Origin: JABFRG01 sp038210445
GTDB taxonomy: Bacteria > Myxococcota_A > Polyangia > Polyangiales > Polyangiaceae
Assembly: GCA_038210445.1 (NCBI GenBank)
Contig: JBBQWQ010000003.1
Coordinates: 124,001-188,000, forward strand
DNA length: 64,000 nt
Direction of reading: 5' to 3'
Positions 44,459 through 54,037 of the stretch are shown piece after piece; position 1 is the stretch's first letter; each line of letters starts with the position of its first letter. Position numbers and translations under genes: made by a program. The notes under the pieces are model-generated. The model was not told where the DNA came from and ran no database searches. It saw only the letters and a program-made list of their open reading frames with translations.

Positions 44459-45127
44459 GTGAAAGTAGCTCCCTCCGACGACCTGATGGCGCGCTACGCC
44501 CTGCTCGCGAAGGTGGGCCACGACTTCAACAACGTGTTGGCGGTGTCGCAGAGCGTGGCCGAGGGGCTGGATAGCTCGGCCGAGCTTGCCGCGTCGCTGC
44601 GTCCCGAGGTGGACGCGCTGATGGCCTCGGTGGCTTCGGCCACCGGCTGGACGCACCGGCTCGCACGCCTGCGCGTGACCGAGGGCGTTGCCCAGGATTC
44701 GCTGCTTCTGGACGACACGTTGGCGGCGCTGGTGCACGAGGCGGCCGGCGAGCGTGGCGCAGTGCAGGTGATCTTCGTCGGCGGCGCGCCGGCGCGCCCC
44801 GTACGCGCGAGCGCCGCGCTCCTGGAGCGCATCGTGAGCGAGGCCCTGCACAACGCGCAGGAGGCCGGGGCCGCGCACCTTCGTATTGCGTCAGCGGAAG
44901 ACGGAAAGAACCTGCGCGTCGAGCTGGTGGACGATGGCGCAGGCATGGCGCCGGCGACGCTGGCCCAGGCCTTCGACCCTTTCTTCACCACCCGTGGCAA
45001 GAAGCGCGGCAAGGGCGTTGGTCTGTGTATTGTGCACGCAGGCGTCGCGACGCTCGGCGGTGATCTCGAGCTGGAGAGCGCCGCCGGGAAGGGGACCACG
45101 CTCCGCCTGTGGCTCCCCCGCGTGTAG
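44459..45127 (+). CDS. stand-alone histidine kinase-like protein
   Basis: This 222-residue protein starts at a GTG. It lacks any sensor domain. The dimerisation/phosphoacceptor helix is short, with the H-box-like VGHDFNNVL (His21), as in hybrid kinases whose H-box reads HDFNN. The HATPase domain has EALHNAQEAG (N-box), DDGAGM (G1), FFTTRGKKRGKGVGLCIV (G2/F) and GTTLRLWLP. It can hence bind ATP and may autophosphorylate, using a separate partner to sense signals. No response regulator gene is nearby. The stop codon abuts the inverted-repeat element at 45127. Confidence 0.85.
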   Translation: MKVAPSDDLMARYALLAKVGHDFNNVLAVSQSVAEGLDSSAELAASLRPEVDALMASVASATGWTHRLARLRVTEGVAQDSLLLDDTLAALVHEAAGERGAVQVIFVGGAPARPVRASAALLERIVSEALHNAQEAGAAHLRIASAEDGKNLRVELVDDGAGMAPATLAQAFDPFFTTRGKKRGKGVGLCIVHAGVATLGGDLELESAAGKGTTLRLWLPRV

Positions 45128-45249
45128 GAGACTGGTGTTTTTGGCCGATACCTTCGGGGGGCCTTCGTCGGACGTCCTCACGAACAGGAGTTCGCTCCGG
45201 GCGCTCCTCCTTGGCCTCCCTCGGTCTCGGCCAAAAACCCTCAGTCTCC
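45127..45249. repeat. inverted-repeat element, first copy
   Basis: The first arm (45127-45152, GGAGACTGGTGTTTTTGGCC onward) is nearly the reverse complement of 45223-45249 (which reads GGTCTCGGCC then AAAAACCC on the plus strand), with one indel and a few mismatches. The element starts directly at the stop codon of the kinase gene, so it could form a large stem-loop of ~120 bases in the transcript. No transposase is present, so a MITE- or REP-like origin is possible. Confidence 0.75.
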
Positions 45250-45502
45250 TGGGTTGGCGCTTTCCGCCGCCGGGCGCTTTCCGGAGCGGAAGAGCGAGGT
45301 GGTTCAGGAAAAACACCCGCACCTCGGTGGCTGGTGTTTTTTGCCGATCCTCACGAGAAGAGGGGGTGAGCGCCCGGCGCCGCACCCCGCGAGCGCGCCT
45401 CCCTCGGTCTCGGCCAAAAACCTTCAGTCTCCTGGGTTGGCGCTTTCCGCCGCCGGGCGCTTTCCGGAGCGGAAGAGCGAGGTGGTTCAGGAAAAACACC
45501 CG
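45214..45502. repeat. two direct copies of a 106-base repeat
   Basis: Bases 45214-45319 and 45397-45502 are identical over 106 bases except for one C/T change, with an offset of 183 bases. The intervening segment (about 45329-45350, GGTGTTTTTTGCCGAT) is a degraded copy of the first inverted-repeat arm, so the whole is two tandem ~180-base units. The segment also contains inverted AAAAACACC and GGTGTTTTT sequences. The repeats lie in the 442-base gap between two convergent genes. I find no gene in it. Confidence 0.85.
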
Positions 45503-45569
45503 TCACCTCGGTCCCTCCGGTCTCGATTCGGCTCCGCTGCCGATTCTCTGCGCAGGGGGCGCGCGCGCG

Positions 45570-46028
45570 TCAGGGCGAGGGCTTGCGCATCCAGGGGCCA
45601 ACCTTGGCGCGGAAGCTGTCGCTCCAGCGGGCGGGGCGCTTGGTCTCGCCGTCGACGCGCACCAGCACGCGGCTGCCGGTGGCAAAATCGGTGTCCTCGT
45701 CCATGGGCATCACGCAGAACGCGAAGGTGAGGCTGGTCTCGCCGATTTTCTGGATCCACACCCGGACCCGCACCTCGGTGACCCCGGTGACCGGCTTGTG
45801 GTACTCGATGTGGTTGGCGCGCACGTAGTGCATGCTGTCCGGGTTGTCGTCGAGCTCGAGCGAATGCCCCCAGCCGAGCCGCTGCCAGAACGAGCCGATG
45901 GTGCGCTCGAACAGCAGCAGATAGCGTGCATTGTGCAGGATTCGGTAGGCGTCGAGGTCGTCGAAGTAGACGCCGTGGATGTTCTCGTGGAAGCGGACGC
46001 CGGCGGAGAGGCTGTCGCGCTGGCTCAC
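45570..46028 (-). CDS. acyl-CoA thioesterase, hotdog fold (YbgC/4HBT family)
   Basis: About 152 residues from a GTG at 46028 that overlaps the stop of the upstream CxxCH lipoprotein gene by 4 bases (GTGA). The hotdog signature is VYFDDLDAYRILHNARYLLLFERTIG, with the catalytic Asp in FDDLDA followed by HNARYL, as in 4-hydroxybenzoyl-CoA and YbgC thioesterases. WIQKIGETSLTFAF and the C-terminal RVLVRVDGETKRP complete the fold. It hydrolyses an acyl-CoA in the cytosol. Its coupling to two predicted periplasmic lipoproteins has no obvious reason. Confidence 0.85.
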   Translation of the reverse strand: MSQRDSLSAGVRFHENIHGVYFDDLDAYRILHNARYLLLFERTIGSFWQRLGWGHSLELDDNPDSMHYVRANHIEYHKPVTGVTEVRVRVWIQKIGETSLTFAFCVMPMDEDTDFATGSRVLVRVDGETKRPARWSDSFRAKVGPWMRKPSP

Positions 46029-46732
46029 GGCAGGTGGATGCGCATGGTGCCGCCGACGCCGCTGTGGCAGCCGTTGGCGTTGCAACCGCCGCCGGTGGCG
46101 TTGCCGACCATGAGCACGGTGGTTGCGGCGTTGCGCGCGCCCGTTTGAAGCGGGAACTTCGGGGCGATGGCTTCTTGCTCGTGGAACGTGCCGGCGCTGT
46201 CGGTGCACGCCGACGAGGTGCGGCCGGCGGAGTCCCGGAGCCGGACCTCGATGCCCGCGCCCACCGGCGTCGTGCCCGCGCCATTGGTGTAGATGGTGCC
46301 GCCGAAGGCGATGAGATAGGCGCCCGCCGAGCCACCGACCTTGTGGCAATCGAGGCAATTGCGGCCCGCGGGGTTGGAGCTCCCTATCGGGCCGTTGTGC
46401 TTGTTGGTGATCGAGCTCTTGGTGGGGGTGCAGGCGGCGAACGCGCCGGCGCCAGTGAAGGCGGTGACCCCGCCGTCGGCCACCACCGTGCCGTCTTTGC
46501 CCGCGTCGAGCCCGCCGGATGCGCCGGACGAGCTACCCGAGGCGCCGGACGAGCTGCCCGACGCGCCGCTGCTGGAGCCGGATGCGCCGGACGACGAGCT
46601 CGACCCGCCGCTTGCGCTCCCGGACGCACCGCTGGACCCGCCACCGCTGCTGCTCAGCAGATCGGAGCTGCCGCTGGAGGCGCAAGCCGCAGCGGTGAGG
46701 AGCGAGAAGAAAAGAAGGGCGGGTCGTTTCAT
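46025..46732 (-). CDS. CxxCH/CX4CH lipoprotein with Ser-Gly-Ala linker
   Basis: About 235 residues from the ATG at 46732. It has a lipoprotein signal (AAAC, Cys17 or so), then a long Ser/Gly/Ala repeat (about 20-75, ASGSSSG units). The mature domain contains NCLDCHK (CxxCH) and, near the C-terminus, CNANGCHSG (CX4CH). Between them are GTIYTNGAGTTPVGAGIEVRLRDSAG, a beta-rich region. It resembles the protein encoded next (46750-47427), which has two regular CxxCH motifs. They are probably small multi-heme or metal-binding surface proteins; the function is unknown. Confidence 0.8.
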   Translation of the reverse strand: MKRPALLFFSLLTAAACASSGSSDLLSSSGGGSSGASGSASGGSSSSSGASGSSSGASGSSSGASGSSSGASGGLDAGKDGTVVADGGVTAFTGAGAFAACTPTKSSITNKHNGPIGSSNPAGRNCLDCHKVGGSAGAYLIAFGGTIYTNGAGTTPVGAGIEVRLRDSAGRTSSACTDSAGTFHEQEAIAPKFPLQTGARNAATTVLMVGNATGGGCNANGCHSGVGGTMRIHLP

Positions 46733-46749
46733 AGGGCCTCGCGAGGGAA

Positions 46750-47427
46750 TCAGGGAATGTGGATGAAGTCGGTGCCGCCGCCGCCCTTGTGGCAGCCGTT
46801 GCAATCGCCGGCGGCGATGTCGGCCACCATGAGCGAGGTGCCGGTGGCATCGCGCACACCGGTCTTGGCCGGGAACGCGGGGTTGTTGCCGGCGTTGGGC
46901 ACCGACCAGAAGTTGCCGTCGGCGTTGGTGCAGACGATCTCGCGCTTGCCGGCGCCGTCGCGCACAGCGACCTGAACGCCGGGTGCGGGCATGGTGCCCG
47001 CCTTGTCTTTGAATACCGTGCCGGCCACGTGCCAAGCGCGCCGCCCGGACGCCGAGCCGCCGTTCTTGTGGCAGGTGAGGCATGCCAGCTTCGCCGGGTT
47101 GCCGTTGCCGCCGTGGGCGTTCACCCGCGCGTTGGCGTTGTTGGTGCACGCCGCGAAGGCGCCCGCATCGGTGAAGGCGTTGGGGCCGGTCGGCCCGGTG
47201 TCGGCTGCGGCGTCGTTCGTGCCGGCGTCGTTGCCGCCGGCGTCGTTGCCGCCGGAAGAAGAACCGCCGCTCGAGGAAGCGCCGCCGCTCGACGAAGCAC
47301 CGCCGCTCGACGAAGCGCCGCCGCTCGACGAAGCGCCGCCAGTCTCTTCGGGATCACTCGAGCACGCGTAAGCACCGAGCGTTGCGCCCAACACCGCAAC
47401 GACAAGAAAGAGCTGACGTCCGTTCAT
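46750..47427 (-). CDS. CxxCH lipoprotein with Ser-Gly linker
   Basis: About 225 residues from the ATG at 47427. The lipoprotein Cys is at about residue 22 (GAYAC). A Ser/Gly-rich linker of ASSSGG repeats and an Asn/Asp/Ala stretch follow. The folded part shares its layout with the protein at 46025: CLTCHK, then GTVFKDKAGTMPAPGVQVAVRDGAG, then CNGCHKGGG. Both motifs are CxxCH and could bind c-type heme. It starts an apparent three-gene transcript (this gene, its paralogue and the thioesterase) and is divergent from the L,D-transpeptidase gene. Confidence 0.8.
   Translation of the reverse strand: MNGRQLFLVVAVLGATLGAYACSSDPEETGGASSSGGASSSGGASSSGGASSSGGSSSGGNDAGGNDAGTNDAAADTGPTGPNAFTDAGAFAACTNNANARVNAHGGNGNPAKLACLTCHKNGGSASGRRAWHVAGTVFKDKAGTMPAPGVQVAVRDGAGKREIVCTNADGNFWSVPNAGNNPAFPAKTGVRDATGTSLMVADIAAGDCNGCHKGGGGTDFIHIP
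47262..47342. repeat. 15-base tandem repeat encoding ASSSGG
   Basis: About five copies of a 15-base unit (GCCGCCGCTCGACGAA with small changes) encode the Ser/Gly linker of the CxxCH lipoprotein on the minus strand. A looser set of similar repeats (about 46505-46640) encodes the linker in the adjacent paralogue. Confidence 0.75.
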
Positions 47428-47615
47428 GTTCCACGACCTCCAGACGCGAGCTTTGCACGAACGAACCACCGTTGCACGGAGCAATCGGGCGTGAGGGTGA
47501 GAGGCCGCAAGCTACGAAAACTTTTGCGAGGTCGCGTGTAGAACGCACCTTGTTCGCCAAAAAAAACGGCGAAAATTTGGCCCATTCCGCGCGGATCGGC
47601 GATGCCCGACACGTC

Positions 47616-49220
47616 ATGCATTTCCGTTCCTCCCTCGTCGCCGTCAGCCTCGTTGCTGCCGCGTGGGGATGCAGCAAGTCCGAACTTTCTTCGGACGCGC
47701 CCTCGCTGACGCTGGCGACGCGCGCCGACGGCGGTACGGCAGAGCTTCCGGATCTGCCTTCGCAGGCCGGGTTGCCGCCAGTCGACCTCGGGGGCGCTTC
47801 GCATCCCGCTCCGCCGCCACCCACCAGCGGCCCGCGACTCGCGAGCATCGCCATGGAAACCCACGTGTACGCCAAGGCCGACACCAGCGCGCCCAAGCTC
47901 GGGCAGCTGCGTGCCGGCGCGGTCGTCGAGATGGAACCGCGTGCGGTGCAGGGCCCCGGTTGCCCCGGAAGCTTTCGCAAGATCAAACCGATGGGCTACG
48001 TGTGTCTGGGCGACCAGGCGACGCTCGACCTCGAGCACCCGATCGCGCGCGCCTCGGCCCGGCGTCCGGACCCGAGCGAACGACTTCCCTACGTGTACGG
48101 AACCGTCAAACGCGGCGGCCCGGTGTACTCGCGCATTCCCACCGACGAAGACCTGAAGCTGTACGAGCCGCACCTGGCAACGCATCTGAAGCGCTGGGTG
48201 AAGGACAAGGAGAGCGGCGCCTCCTACGGGCTCGATCTGTGGATGCGCTATCGCACCGCGGCCGGCGGCGCGCAGCCCATGATTGGCGCCGCCGACGCGC
48301 TGGCGCAGGGCCTCACCGACCAAGACATTCCCTGGTTTCTCCAGAACGGCGGCGCGGTGCCCAACCTCTCTGGCAGCGCCAAGGGCGGCGCGGTGAAGAT
48401 CGGCGAGGTGGCCACCCACAACGGCATCTCGTTCGTCGACACCTTCCTGCACCACGGACGCCGCTACGGGCTCACCACCGACTTGCGCGTGCTCCCGACC
48501 GATCGCCTGCGCCCGATTCGCGGCTCCGAATACCATGGCGTGCGCCTGCCCGACGAAGCCGCCATGCCCTTCGCCATCATTCGCAAGCGCGGCCAGAAGA
48601 AGCTCCACGTCGAGGGCGGCAAGCTCAAGGTGGTGGGGCGCTTGCCCTACCGCGCGGTGGTATCGCTCACCGGCCACCAGCGCTTCATCGACGGCGTGCT
48701 CCACTACGAAACGCAAGAGGGCGATTGGATCGACGACCGCGGCACCAGCCGCGTGGAGATCCCCAAGAAGATGCCCGGCTGGGCCGTGAACGGCGAGCGG
48801 TGGATCGACATCAGCATCCACAAGCAGATGCTCATTCTCTTCGAGGGTGAGAAACCTGTGTATGTTACACTCGTTTCAACGGGCGAAGCGGGGCTCGGTG
48901 ATCCCGAGAAGACCAAGTCGACCAAGCGCGGCATCTTCCGCATTCACACCAAGTACCTGGCCACCACCATGGACTCGCGGGCGGTGGGCGAAGAGTTCGA
49001 GCTGCGCGACGTGCCCTACGTGCAGTACTTTCAGGACGGCTACGCGCTCCACGCTGCCTACTGGCACGACGTGTTCGGCATGCCGAAGAGCCACGGTTGC
49101 ATCAACCTCGCCCCGGAGGACGCGCGCCGCATCTTCTTCTGGACCGAGCCCAAGGTGCCGGATGGCTGGCACGGCGCCGCCAAGGCGCTCACCGGCACCG
49201 TGGTGTTCATTCACGAGTAG
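47616..49220 (+). CDS. L,D-transpeptidase (YkuD) lipoprotein
   Basis: About 534 residues from the ATG at 47616, giving a lipoprotein signal (AAWGC, Cys19). After a Pro-rich linker, an SH3-like module (about 75-130, METHVYAKADTSAPKLGQLRAG) and a long middle region precede the C-terminal YkuD domain (about 400-530). Its active-site motif is HDVFGMPKSHGCINL, with the catalytic Cys in SHGC. Such enzymes make 3-3 or protein-peptidoglycan crosslinks in the periplasm. It is larger than typical members (300-350 residues) because of the N-terminal ~350 residues. A Ser/Thr kinase gene follows. Confidence 0.9.
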   Translation: MHFRSSLVAVSLVAAAWGCSKSELSSDAPSLTLATRADGGTAELPDLPSQAGLPPVDLGGASHPAPPPPTSGPRLASIAMETHVYAKADTSAPKLGQLRAGAVVEMEPRAVQGPGCPGSFRKIKPMGYVCLGDQATLDLEHPIARASARRPDPSERLPYVYGTVKRGGPVYSRIPTDEDLKLYEPHLATHLKRWVKDKESGASYGLDLWMRYRTAAGGAQPMIGAADALAQGLTDQDIPWFLQNGGAVPNLSGSAKGGAVKIGEVATHNGISFVDTFLHHGRRYGLTTDLRVLPTDRLRPIRGSEYHGVRLPDEAAMPFAIIRKRGQKKLHVEGGKLKVVGRLPYRAVVSLTGHQRFIDGVLHYETQEGDWIDDRGTSRVEIPKKMPGWAVNGERWIDISIHKQMLILFEGEKPVYVTLVSTGEAGLGDPEKTKSTKRGIFRIHTKYLATTMDSRAVGEEFELRDVPYVQYFQDGYALHAAYWHDVFGMPKSHGCINLAPEDARRIFFWTEPKVPDGWHGAAKALTGTVVFIHE

Positions 49221-49304
49221 CGCACACCTACATCGCCTCCACCGAGGAAGCTTGCGCCGTTCCCCAGGCGTGGACGCTTCGGGTTGGTGCTACGCTTACG
49301 GGTG

Positions 49305-51137
49305 ATGACGCTGCCGGGCGAACGCGAAACCGAGAGACCACCGCGTCTCCAGACGCCTCAGCCGAAGAAGCCGTCGGCGTCGGACCCGGTGGGGCAGACG
49401 CTCTCCGGTCGCTACGCGATCAAGAAGCTCCTGGGCGCCGGCGGAATGGGCGCCGTGTACCTGGCGGAGCACGTGCTCATGCACAAGCGGGTGGCCATCA
49501 AGGTGCTGCACGCCGACATGTCGCGCAACGCGGAGATCCTGGCGCGCTTCGAGCGCGAGGCGGTGGCCGCAGCACACATCGACCACCCCCACGTGGCCCA
49601 CGCGACCGACTTTGGACGCACCGAGGACGGGTCGTTTTTCCTGGTGCTCGAGTACCTGGAGGGGCCCACCCTGCGCGACGTCATCCGCGAGGGGCCGGTC
49701 GCGCCGGCGCGGGCTCTGCACATCGCGCGGCAGATCGCCCTGGCGCTCGGGCGCGCGCACGACATGGGCATCGTTCATCGGGATATGAAGCCTGAGAACG
49801 TCATGCTGGTGAGCCGCGACGGCGACCCCGACTTCGTGAAGATTCTCGACTTCGGCATCGCCAAGGTCTCGGTGGAGGCGGTCTCCAAGAACGGGGCGGA
49901 GGCGGGCGCGGTGCTCACGCGGCTCGGCACCATCTTCGGAACGCCGGAGTACATGGCGCCGGAGCAAGCGGTGGGCGACGCCGTGGGGCCCGCGGCCGAC
50001 CTCTACGCCGTGGGCATCATGCTCTACGAGATGCTCACCGGGTTTTTGCCCTTCGAGGCCGACGATCCGCAAGCGTATCTTTCGTTGCACGTGCTCACCG
50101 CGGTGCCCCCCATGCGCGAACGGGCACCCGAGGTGACGGTGCCGGGCGCGGTCGAGGCCGTGGTGCGGCGGCTGCTCGAGAAGCAAGTGCCGCATCGGCT
50201 GGCCACCGGCGCCGAGTTGGTGGCGGCCATCGATGGGTTGCTCGAGGCTCGCGCCTCGGGGGCGAGCGGAGAGGCGCTGCGCGGCCGGGTCGCTCCCGGC
50301 GCCTCGTCGTCGGGCCGTTGGTCAGCTTCCGACGCTGTGGCCCGCACCAACTATTCCCCGGGGCCCCGGGTGGCCACAGAGGCCGCACGGGAGGGAGGGC
50401 GCGCGCTGCTCTCCTTGGTGCGCCGCGTGCCCTCGCGCACGCGCCTGGTCATTGGGGCGGCGCTGGCGGTCTTGCTTCTGGTGCTGGTGGTGGCCAGCAT
50501 CGTGGTGGGGACGCGCGCACCGCGGGCCACGCTGGGAACGAGCGGCTCTCCCACCGCGTCTCCCTCCACGCGCTCGCCCGACGACGATCCGCAGGTGCAG
50601 CGGGCGAAGGTGCAGACCCTGCATGCGGCCGGTGACGACGCCGAGGCCATGAAGGTGCTCGGGCGCGTGCTCGAGCTCGACCGCACCGCCGCCAGCGATT
50701 CGAGCCTCTCGGAGCTGGCGCGAAGCGTTGCGCAAGGTCCAGCGCCGGCCTCCGACGCCGCGTTCGCGCTCCTCGAGGGGCCCTTCGGTGAGGAAGGATT
50801 CGACGTGCTCCTCGACATGTCTCAAGCGTCGTCGTCTTCGCCGATCAAGACCCGTGCAGCGGGTTCGGTGCAGCGGCCCGACGTGCGCGCGCACGCCTCG
50901 AGCGCAGCCAAGGTGGTGCTCGATCTCCGTGCCGCCAGGAGCTGTCCCGCCAAGCGCGAGGTGCTGCCGCGGGCCAAGGAGTCGGGCGACGCGCGGGTGC
51001 TGGGTGCGCTGCGCGGCCTGCGGGCTCGCAGCGGTTGTGGGTTCTTGTCGCTGGGCGATTGCTACGGCTGCTTGCACCGCGATCGCGCGCTCGAAGACGC
51101 CATCTCTGCGATCGAGGCGAGGCAGAAGGCCCGCTGA
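49305..51137 (+). CDS. transmembrane Ser/Thr protein kinase with extracytoplasmic domain
   Basis: About 610 residues from the ATG at 49305; a GTG one codon before and a TTG seven codons before are alternatives. The kinase domain (about 37-300) has GAGGMGAVY, Lys66 (VAIKVLH), HRDMKPEN (158-165) and DFG (182-184). A juxtamembrane linker (about 310-380) leads to one transmembrane helix (about 383-405, IGAALAVLLLVLVVASIVVG). The C-terminal ~190 residues outside contain an Ala/Ser-rich helical region and four cysteines near the end (RSCPAK, SGCGFLSLGDCYGC). That tail could sense or bind a partner. It is convergent with the bicupin lipoprotein gene. Confidence 0.92.
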   Translation: MTLPGERETERPPRLQTPQPKKPSASDPVGQTLSGRYAIKKLLGAGGMGAVYLAEHVLMHKRVAIKVLHADMSRNAEILARFEREAVAAAHIDHPHVAHATDFGRTEDGSFFLVLEYLEGPTLRDVIREGPVAPARALHIARQIALALGRAHDMGIVHRDMKPENVMLVSRDGDPDFVKILDFGIAKVSVEAVSKNGAEAGAVLTRLGTIFGTPEYMAPEQAVGDAVGPAADLYAVGIMLYEMLTGFLPFEADDPQAYLSLHVLTAVPPMRERAPEVTVPGAVEAVVRRLLEKQVPHRLATGAELVAAIDGLLEARASGASGEALRGRVAPGASSSGRWSASDAVARTNYSPGPRVATEAAREGGRALLSLVRRVPSRTRLVIGAALAVLLLVLVVASIVVGTRAPRATLGTSGSPTASPSTRSPDDDPQVQRAKVQTLHAAGDDAEAMKVLGRVLELDRTAASDSSLSELARSVAQGPAPASDAAFALLEGPFGEEGFDVLLDMSQASSSSPIKTRAAGSVQRPDVRAHASSAAKVVLDLRAARSCPAKREVLPRAKESGDARVLGALRGLRARSGCGFLSLGDCYGCLHRDRALEDAISAIEARQKAR

Positions 51138-51140
51138 CCT

Positions 51141-52055
51141 TCAGGGCGGCGGCGCGGCGAGGGCCTTCCAGCGCTGCTCGGCGCCCGCCGGCGTGTAAAC
51201 TTGCAAGGCCACGAGCGGGCTCTTGCCGCTGGGCGTCCACGCGTGGGTCGCGCCTTCGGGAATGCACGCGAGCTGGCCCTTCTCGAGGTGAATCTTTTCG
51301 AGCTTGCCGGCGGGGGCGCAAGAAAGATCGCCGTCGCCTTCGAGGATGGCAAGGCACTCCCAGGCGCCCGGATGCGCGTGGGGCTGCACGATGGCGTCCT
51401 TGCCGAAGACGATGGCATTGAGCGCGAAGGACGGCGCGGCGACGCCATCGAGACCGATGCGCCCGTGGAAGGCGCCGCCGCCCCAGCTGAGCGGGGGCTG
51501 GGTATCGAAGGCGAGCGGATGCACCGGGCTGCGGCGCACGAAGCGCTTCTGTCCGGGGTCGGCGCCGACGCGCACGCTGGTGCCGTGGGGGCTCTGGACG
51601 ACGAGCAGCACGCGGGCGAACGCGCCGCTCGCGTGAAGGCCGAACCCCGCTTCCGGAACGTAGGCGCCGCGCCACACCCCGATTGTGGTCGCCGGTGCGT
51701 CCGGGTATTCAGGCCGCACCTGCCCCTCGAGGACGACGAAGGCCATCTGCACCTCGCGATCGTGTGGAAAGAACGCGCCGCCCGGGCCGAGACGAAGCTC
51801 GAAAAGGTCTATCGGGGCCGCCGAGCTCACCGCCGTGTCGAGCGGCGTGAGGCCGTCTTCTTCGCTGGCCGAGAGCCGGGGGAGCGTGGTCGGCAGCGCG
51901 CTCGGGGTGGGCGTGGCCGCCACCTCGGCCGGCGCGCGGGCATGCGCCGGGGAGGGCGCCGGCAGTAGCGCTGTTTCCCGAGCTTGCGGTGCGGACGTGG
52001 GCGCCGGGGGTGCGACGCACGCGGCGAGGAGCGCTGTCAGGGCAAGCGGTCGCAT
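51141..52055 (-). CDS. bicupin lipoprotein
   Basis: This 304-residue protein has a short signal with lipobox LLAAC (Cys13) and a long Pro/Ala/Thr linker. Two cupin barrels follow. The second (about 190-285) carries the metal-binding pattern QPHAHPGAWECLAILEGDG, with two His, a Glu and a later His in EGATHAWTPSG. The first (about 85-180) has PHDREVQMAFVVLEGQ with a degenerate site. Whether it is an enzyme or a binding protein is open; a secreted metal-binding bicupin is the safest description. It lies upstream of nothing on its own strand that suggests an operon. Confidence 0.78.
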   Translation of the reverse strand: MRPLALTALLAACVAPPAPTSAPQARETALLPAPSPAHARAPAEVAATPTPSALPTTLPRLSASEEDGLTPLDTAVSSAAPIDLFELRLGPGGAFFPHDREVQMAFVVLEGQVRPEYPDAPATTIGVWRGAYVPEAGFGLHASGAFARVLLVVQSPHGTSVRVGADPGQKRFVRRSPVHPLAFDTQPPLSWGGGAFHGRIGLDGVAAPSFALNAIVFGKDAIVQPHAHPGAWECLAILEGDGDLSCAPAGKLEKIHLEKGQLACIPEGATHAWTPSGKSPLVALQVYTPAGAEQRWKALAAPPP

Positions 52056-52079
52056 GGTGCGGCCAGCGTAGGGCAGGTT

Positions 52080-53305
<1,226 letters not shown>

Positions 53306-53309
<4 letters not shown>

Positions 53310-54037
53310 GGTGTGGCCTGGAGCGGGGGGACGACGGCGCGTACCGGCTCGCGGCGCGCGTCGTCGAGGATCTTGCCGTCCTTCACCACGATGACGCGTG
53401 ACGCGTACTCGGCGATGTCGGGCTCGTGGGTGACGACGACCACGGTGATGCCGGCGCGCCCCAGCTCCTGAAAGAGCGCCATGACCTCGATGCTGGTGCG
53501 CGAATCGAGGTTGCCGGTGGGCTCGTCGGCGAGGATGACTTTGGGGTTGCTCACGAGCGCCCGCGCGATGGCGACGCGCTGCTGCTGCCCGCCGGAGAGC
53601 TGGCTCGGCGTGTGGTCGAGCCGCTTGCCGAGGCCGACTCGCTCCAGCGCCTCGGTGGCGCGGCGCTTGCGTTCCTTGCCCGAGACGCCCGCGTACACCA
53701 GCGGCAGCTCGACGTTCTCGAGGGCGCTGGTGCGCGAGAGCAAATTGAAGTTCTGGAACACGAAGCCGAGGACCTGGTTTCGCACCTCGGCGAGCTCGTT
53801 CTTGTCCATGCCCGAGACGTGCCGCCCGGCCAGGATGTACTTGCCCGAGGTGGGGCGGTCGAGGCACCCGAGGGTGTTCATCAAGGTGCTCTTGCCGGAG
53901 CCGGAGGGACCCATGATGGCGACGAACTCGCCACTCTCGATGGTGAGGCTGATGCCATCGAGGGCGCGCACTTCGACGTCGCCGGAGGTGTAGACCTTCC
54001 GGATGTCTTGCAGCTCGATGAGGGCCGGCGCGGTCAT
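53306..54037 (-). CDS. MacB-type ABC transporter ATP-binding protein
   Basis: This 243-residue ABC ATPase shows GPSGSGKST (Walker A, about residue 43), QLSGGQQQRVAIARAL (signature), VILADEPTGNLDS (Walker B with the catalytic Glu) and VVVVTHEPD (switch His). The LolD/MacB-type signature ADEPTGNLDS fits an exporter for lipoproteins, peptides or macrolides. In E. coli this domain is fused to the permease; here it is a separate protein, as in many bacteria. The gene starts directly after the adaptor gene (54038) and overlaps the permease gene by 4 bases. Confidence 0.93.

Noticed and set aside
45128..45499. Minus-strand frame in the repeat region encoding duplicated peptides
   Set aside because: It merely translates the direct repeats and overlaps the kinase gene; it has no recognisable protein features.
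47262..47342. Direct repeats that might be a CRISPR array
   Set aside because: The unit is only 15 bases, has no spacers and is in-frame inside a Ser/Gly linker.
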